Shown piece by piece: positions 30,209-33,351 of a stretch of DNA of 33,351 nt. The stretch is from Streptomyces hayashii (lineage in GTDB: Bacteria; Actinomycetota; Actinomycetes; Streptomycetales; Streptomycetaceae), in contig NZ_JAHHIU010000154.1 of assembly GCF_024539815.1 (NCBI RefSeq), positions 1 through 33,351 on the forward strand, given 5' to 3'. The translations under genes were made by a program, and so were the position numbers. The first letter of the stretch is position 1; the number at the start of each line of letters is the position of its first letter. A model generated the notes under the pieces. The model saw only the letters and a list, made by a program, of their open reading frames with translations. It ran no database searches and was not told where the DNA came from.

Positions 30209-30796
30209 ATGACCGGTCCGAGAACCGTCGTTGGCTTCCGCACCCGCACCCGCACCCGCACCGCGCGCAGGTCCGTGCTCGCCCGGCACACCGCCGTCGT
30301 CGCCCTCGTCCTCGCTCTGGCGGCGGCGACCGGCGGGTGCGCGCAGCGGACGGGCCACCGGGGCGCCCCGCCCGCGTCGTCGGCCGGGTGGGAGGGGAAG
30401 GAGGACCGGGAAAGGGCGATGCGACGGGCCGACCGCGCCCTGGACGCCGTCGAGCCCGAGGGCGCCGCGCGATCGGACTCGGGCACGGCCGACGTGATCC
30501 GAGGACTCGCCCGGACGTTCGCGACGACGGACGGGCCCCGGGCCTTCACCCTCGCCTGCCAGGCGCCCACGGCGCACACCCTGACCGTGACCCTGGAACG
30601 GAGCGGGCGGAGCAGCGCACGGGAGGTGCGGTGCGGTGACCGCGAGAGCGACCGGTTCGACGTCGCCGCGGGCGGTCCGTTCACGGTGCGGATCGCGCCC
30701 GCGCGCTTCGACGGCCTCCTCCGGTGGCGTCTGCACGCCGTCGCCCCGGGCGAGGCCGGGGAGTGCGCGGACGACGTCACGGGGTGCGCGGGCTGA
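30209..30796 (+). CDS. Putative secreted lipoprotein, function unknown
   Basis: A 195-aa protein with a long basic n-region containing RTRTRTRT, a hydrophobic stretch (AVVALVLALAAA) and a lipobox-like TGGC with C44 as the likely lipidated cysteine. The mature part is hydrophilic, with a two-cysteine pair at each end (CQAPTAHTL / VRCGDRESD and GECADDVTGC), suggesting disulfides outside the cell. No known domain is visible. There is no Shine-Dalgarno sequence. A GAGACGCCGTCTC inverted repeat (30178-30190) and a three-codon mini-ORF (30201-30212) lie just upstream. It overlaps the convergent gene by 20 bp at the stop. Confidence 0.75.
   Translation: MTGPRTVVGFRTRTRTRTARRSVLARHTAVVALVLALAAATGGCAQRTGHRGAPPASSAGWEGKEDRERAMRRADRALDAVEPEGAARSDSGTADVIRGLARTFATTDGPRAFTLACQAPTAHTLTVTLERSGRSSAREVRCGDRESDRFDVAAGGPFTVRIAPARFDGLLRWRLHAVAPGEAGECADDVTGCAG
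30239..30262 (+). repeat. (CGCACC)x4 hexamer repeat inside the lipoprotein signal
   Basis: Four perfect in-frame copies of CGCACC encode (Arg-Thr)x4 in the n-region of the signal peptide. A short repeat like this can vary in copy number by slippage without breaking the frame. Confidence 0.9.
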
Positions 30797-31415
30797 GCCT
30801 TCGCGCGGCCGGCCGGCGACGGACCCAGTCGAACAGCAGCACCGACCACAGCGCCGCGAACGCGCACCAGGTCGAGACGAACTCCAGCCGCCACAAGGCG
30901 AAACAGACCGCCGCGCCCACACCGACGACCACCCCCAGGGCCAGCAGCCGCCGGTCGCCGGAGAGCAGCAGCGAGCCGACGGTGGCCAGCAGGTAGCCCG
31001 CCACGAGCACCGGCGGGTGCGGGACGTCCAGGCGGTAGCCGACGGTGTGGCCGCGGAGCTCGGCCGTCACCGGACCGGTGGCGATCCCGTACGCGAGCAC
31101 CGCGGCGGTGGCGAGTCCGACGGCGAGCGCGCACGCCGGTCCGCGCCGGGCGGACGGCGGGGCGGCCGCCCACACGCCCGCGGGCACCCACACCGCCAGC
31201 AGCGGCAGCGCGATGACCGCCCAGGCGACCGTGGCGGCTCCACCGCCCCCGCCCGCGTCCCACACCGCCGCCTCGACGAGCTGATGCGCGCCGAGCAGCA
31301 GCGGCAGCGCGGCGAGGGGAAGGTCCCGGCCGTCGCGCACCCGCGTCACACAGGCCGCCCCGACGGCGGTCACACCCGCGCCCGCCACCAGATCGGCCGT
31401 CGCACTCCAGCACAT
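30777..31415 (-). CDS. Polytopic membrane protein, DUF6629-like
   Basis: A 212-aa protein that is mostly hydrophobic, with about six or seven membrane segments. It begins MCWSATADLVAGAGVTAVG and has LALPLLLGAHQLVEAAVWD-like sequence. This start and the HQLVEA motif match what I recall of the Streptomyces DUF6629 proteins. ATG 31415 and GTG 31418 are adjacent; GGGGTGA lies upstream. The gene converges on the lipoprotein gene, overlapping it by 20 bp, and is divergent from the STAS gene across the decamer-repeat region. Role unknown. Confidence 0.84.
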   Translation of the reverse strand: MCWSATADLVAGAGVTAVGAACVTRVRDGRDLPLAALPLLLGAHQLVEAAVWDAGGGGGAATVAWAVIALPLLAVWVPAGVWAAAPPSARRGPACALAVGLATAAVLAYGIATGPVTAELRGHTVGYRLDVPHPPVLVAGYLLATVGSLLLSGDRRLLALGVVVGVGAAVCFALWRLEFVSTWCAFAALWSVLLFDWVRRRPAARRLSPRTP

Positions 31416-31494
31416 CACGTCACCCCGGGGTCGACCGTCTCGCCGTGCGGGTCAGGCTACTTGGCGCGCCGGGCGTCCACCGGCGCGCGGACGA

Positions 31495-31554
31495 ACGCCG
31501 AACGGAGCCGGACGGAGTCGAACCGGGTCGAGCCGAGTCGAACGCAGTCGAACG
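31495..31554. repeat. array of six 10-bp direct repeats (consensus GAGTCGAACG)
   Basis: Six head-to-tail decamers without spacers: ACGCCGAACG, GAGCCGGACG, GAGTCGAACC, GGGTCGAGCC, GAGTCGAACG, CAGTCGAACG. The central four are the most alike. All units face the same side of the helix. The array lies between the divergent DUF6629-like gene (start 31415) and STAS gene (start 31681). A TAGGCT -10-like hexamer is at 31595-31600. The rest of this gap shows nothing else supported. Confidence 0.8.
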
Positions 31555-31680
31555 GACTCTTCGGACCGCGAGGCAGGCGCGCCGAAGGCCGCGTTAGGCT
31601 GCGGGCAGCGGGCAGCGGCCGTCCAGGGGCCGCTTCCCCGGGGCGGCGGGGGTGACCCGCGGACACGAAGGAGGACGCGG

Positions 31681-32037
31681 GTGGTGGACCCCTCGCAGGC
31701 GGTCGACGGGTGGGAGCCGGTGCGCGGCGGGGCGGTGCTGGAGGTGGGTCCGTTGCCCGGTCGGCCCGGCATTCGCGCCAGGGGCGAGATCAGCGAGGTC
31801 ACCCGGTCGCCGTGGGAAGCCGCTCTGGCGGTCCTGGCACGGCAGCACGCGGACGTGTCCTACGTGGAGCTGTCGGAAGTGGGGTTCGTCGACGTGGCCG
31901 GAGTCGCGGCGCTCGCCGTCACCGCGTTGGGCCTGCCCGGCGGCCGCATGGTGGTCGAGCATCCGCCGCCGCAGGTGCCCCGGGTGCTGGGCCTGTTCTG
32001 GCCGGGCCTGCGCCGGATCGAGGTGGCGCCGCGATGA
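31681..32037 (+). CDS. STAS-domain protein lacking the usual phosphoserine
   Basis: A 118-aa protein with one STAS domain (anti-anti-sigma type). Start GTG 31681, with AAGGAGG 6 nt upstream; a second GTG follows at once. The domain core reads ELSEVGFVDVAGVAALAV near 63-80. In SpoIIAA/RsbV proteins the aligned motif is DSSG or DSAG, and the Ser after Asp is phosphorylated by the anti-sigma kinase. Here it is D71-V-A-G, so phosphorylation control at that site is lost. It overlaps the next gene by 4 nt (ATGA). It may bind the partner anti-sigma factor constitutively or act as a structural subunit. Confidence 0.88.
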   Translation: MVDPSQAVDGWEPVRGGAVLEVGPLPGRPGIRARGEISEVTRSPWEAALAVLARQHADVSYVELSEVGFVDVAGVAALAVTALGLPGGRMVVEHPPPQVPRVLGLFWPGLRRIEVAPR

Positions 32038-32978
32038 ACACGGTGGCGACCCACGAGGCGTTCGAGCATCCCGCGCTGTTCTACCGCGGCGAGCAGGAGT
32101 ACGTGGACCGGACGGTGTCGTTCGTCCAGGAGGGCCTGGACCTCGGCGAGCCGGTGGCGGTCGCGGTGCCCGGCCCCAACCTGGAACTGATCAGGACGGC
32201 CCTGGGCGCCGACGCCGAGGCCGTCCTGCTGCTCGACATGACGCAGGCCGGCCGCAACCCGGGCCGCATCATCCCCGGAGTGCTCCGCTCGTTCGCCGAC
32301 GCCCACCCGCGGGAGCGCGCGCGGATCATCGGCGAGCCGATCTGGGCCGGCCGCAGCGCGGCGGAGTATCCGGCGTGCGCGCAGCACGAGGCGCTGATCA
32401 ACGCGGCCTTCGAGGGCCGGGCGGTCACCATCCTGTGCCCGTACGACGAGGCGAACCTGGACGAGAGGGTCCTCGCCGACGCGAGGATCACCCATCCGAC
32501 CCTCGTGTCCCGCGGCGAGCGTCAGATCAGCGACGTCTACGACTGGCGCTCCGTCGTCGCCCGCTACAACGAGGCGCTGGCGCCCGCGGCGGACGCCGCC
32601 GTGTTCTCCTTCGACGCCGACAACCTGTTCATGGCCCGTGCCTTCACCGTCGAACAGGCCGGCCGGCTCGGCCTCGGCGGCCGGCGGTTGCAGGACGCCG
32701 AGCTGGCGGTGGCGGAGCTGACCACCAACAGCGTGGTGCACGGCGGCGGGCACGGGACCCTCGCGGTCTGGGCCGAGGCGGACGAGCTCGTGTGCGAGGT
32801 GCGGGACGCGGGCCGGCTGACCGATCCGCTGGCCGGCCGCAGGCCGCCCGCCCGGGGGCAGCTCGGCGGCCGCGGCCTGATGCTGGTGCACTACGTGGCG
32901 GACCTGGTGCGTCTGCACACCGGGGACGAGGGCACGACGATCCGCTTCCATCTCGCGTGTCGAGAGCCGCGGCCCTGA
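32034..32978 (+). CDS. MEDS-domain sensor with HATPase anti-sigma domain
   Basis: A 314-aa protein. The N-terminal MEDS sensory domain covers about 1-185 (HPALFYRGEQEYVDRTVSFVQEG, then RIIGEPIWAGRS, then CAQHEALINAAFEGRAVTILCPYD). The C-terminal HATPase_c_2 domain covers about 205-312, with N-box AVAELTTNSVVHG, G1 EVRDAGRLTDP and G2 GGRGLMLVHYVAD. This is the layout of Streptomyces anti-sigma regulatory factors (RsbA-like). It would hold a stress sigma factor or another partner, with the coupled STAS protein as antagonist. No sigma gene is in the window. The stop codon lies in a hairpin loop. Confidence 0.92.
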   Translation: MNTVATHEAFEHPALFYRGEQEYVDRTVSFVQEGLDLGEPVAVAVPGPNLELIRTALGADAEAVLLLDMTQAGRNPGRIIPGVLRSFADAHPRERARIIGEPIWAGRSAAEYPACAQHEALINAAFEGRAVTILCPYDEANLDERVLADARITHPTLVSRGERQISDVYDWRSVVARYNEALAPAADAAVFSFDADNLFMARAFTVEQAGRLGLGGRRLQDAELAVAELTTNSVVHGGGHGTLAVWAEADELVCEVRDAGRLTDPLAGRRPPARGQLGGRGLMLVHYVADLVRLHTGDEGTTIRFHLACREPRP

Positions 32979-32987
32979 AGGCCGCGG
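32967..32987 (+). terminator. 8-bp hairpin over the anti-sigma stop codon
   Basis: CCGCGGCC pairs perfectly with GGCCGCGG around the loop CTGAA, which includes the TGA stop (32976-32978). Confidence 0.5.
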
Positions 32988-32994
32988 TTCCCGG

Positions 32995-33039
32995 GAGACC
33001 GCCGTCGTCGAGGGTCCGGGGCCGTCGACGGGCGGTCTC
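32995..33039. terminator. large hairpin between convergent genes
   Basis: GAGACCGCC pairs with GGCGGTCTC, and after one bulged base GTCG pairs with CGAC inside. It lies just before the stop of the next minus-strand gene and may end transcription from both sides. Confidence 0.6.
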
Positions 33040-33044
33040 GGCCG

Positions 33045-33351
33045 TCAGTCCTCCGTGCGCAGCGCCGCCCAGGTGGCCTTCGTCACCACGCCGTTGGCCT
33101 TCAGTCCCCGGGCGCTCTGGAAACCGCGGACGGCCGTCTCCGTGTCCGCGTCGAACGTGCCGCTGACGCCGGACGCCCCGACGCCGTAGCCGCGCTCGGT
33201 GAGCATGCACTGCGCCTGCCGCACCCGCTTGCCGGTGTCGCCGAGACCGGTGCGGACGCTGCCCGCGTAGTAGGTGCAGTTGGCGATCCAGGGCGGGGCG
33301 CCGGGCTCGACCGGCGTGGCGTCGGGGGAGGGGCTCGGGGAGGCGGAGACG
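33045..33351 (-). CDS. Peptidoglycan-binding domain protein, C-terminal fragment
   Basis: The last 101 codons of a minus-strand gene that begins beyond the right edge. The fragment opens with a Ser/Pro linker (VSASPSPSPDATPVEPG). A PG_binding_1-type repeat follows, from GDTGKRVRQAQCMLTERGYG through SGVSGTFDADTETAV to GFQSARGLKANGVVTKATW. Two cysteines, in IANCTYY and QAQC, suggest an extracellular disulfide. The linker and domain imply a secreted or membrane-anchored cell-wall protein; in Streptomyces such tails often follow a kinase, a hydrolase or a regulator with a membrane helix. The missing N-terminal part decides which. Confidence 0.85.
   Translation of the reverse strand, partial: VSASPSPSPDATPVEPGAPPWIANCTYYAGSVRTGLGDTGKRVRQAQCMLTERGYGVGASGVSGTFDADTETAVRGFQSARGLKANGVVTKATWAALRTED

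Noticed and set aside
31495..31554. CRISPR array reading of the decamer repeats
   Set aside because: Units are 10 bp with no spacers and no cas genes are present.
1..33351. bldA control through TTA codons
   Set aside because: A visual scan found no in-frame TTA in the called genes. The candidate near 23510 is TAC in the reading frame.

Overview
The window looks like a chromosomal segment of a Streptomyces species (or a very close relative). GC is very high throughout, with near-total G/C at third codon positions. Many genes start with GTG, and adjacent genes often overlap as ATGA or GTGA. The family set is also typical: MurT/GatD, a caa3-type CtaG factor, an XRE-cupin regulator, a MEDS-type anti-sigma factor, and an actinobacterial PFK with the G104/K124 signature. 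I see no rRNA, tRNA, CRISPR array, insertion sequence, prophage or large biosynthetic cluster. Most of the window is housekeeping plus accessory metabolism and regulation.

Left part (1-7.2 kb): the N-terminus of a PAS-domain protein leaves the window on the left. Next is an arginine/ornithine module on the minus strand: an Lrp/AsnC regulator, a guanidino hydrolase of the DDAH/arginine-dihydrolase type, and ornithine aminotransferase. Its promoter region carries two identical inverted repeats 31 bp apart. Divergent from the regulator is a four-gene operon: LytTR response regulator, small DUF485-like membrane protein, sodium:solute symporter of the acetate/monocarboxylate type, and LytS-type histidine kinase. 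It looks like a carboxylate-sensing uptake unit.

Middle part (7.2-18.3 kb): a 56-aa membrane protein, CtaG, 6-phosphofructokinase, GatD and MurT (lipid II amidation) on the minus strand, and peptide deformylase on the plus strand. A TetR regulator is divergent from an acyl-CoA dehydrogenase, with a cluster of GTTAC/GTAAC inverted repeats between them. Then come a 78-aa conserved-looking protein, an aldehyde dehydrogenase, and a NUDIX hydrolase translationally coupled to an ATP-dependent DNA ligase.

Right part (18.4-33.3 kb): a 37-codon ORF with a strong ribosome binding site lies divergent from an XRE-cupin regulator. The regulator is followed by a quinone-oxidoreductase-like MDR enzyme and a two-subunit acyl-CoA dehydrogenase. 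After these come a small membrane protein, a secreted phosphodiester-glycosidase-like protein, a GNAT acetyltransferase overlapping a methyltransferase-NUDIX fusion, and an AhpD-like protein downstream of flavohemoglobin with an NsrR-type box. GalU follows, then small membrane and lipoprotein genes. The last genes are a STAS protein lacking the usual phosphoserine, coupled to a MEDS-HATPase anti-sigma factor, and the C-terminus of a peptidoglycan-binding protein. A 60-bp array of decamer repeats lies in the divergent gap upstream of the STAS gene.

The least explained items are the 37-aa ORF, the decamer array, the paired operators beside lrp, and the likely mis-named DDAH-like enzyme. Several genes also lack a Shine-Dalgarno sequence and have a -10-like hexamer 6-8 nt before the start codon, which fits leaderless mRNAs.
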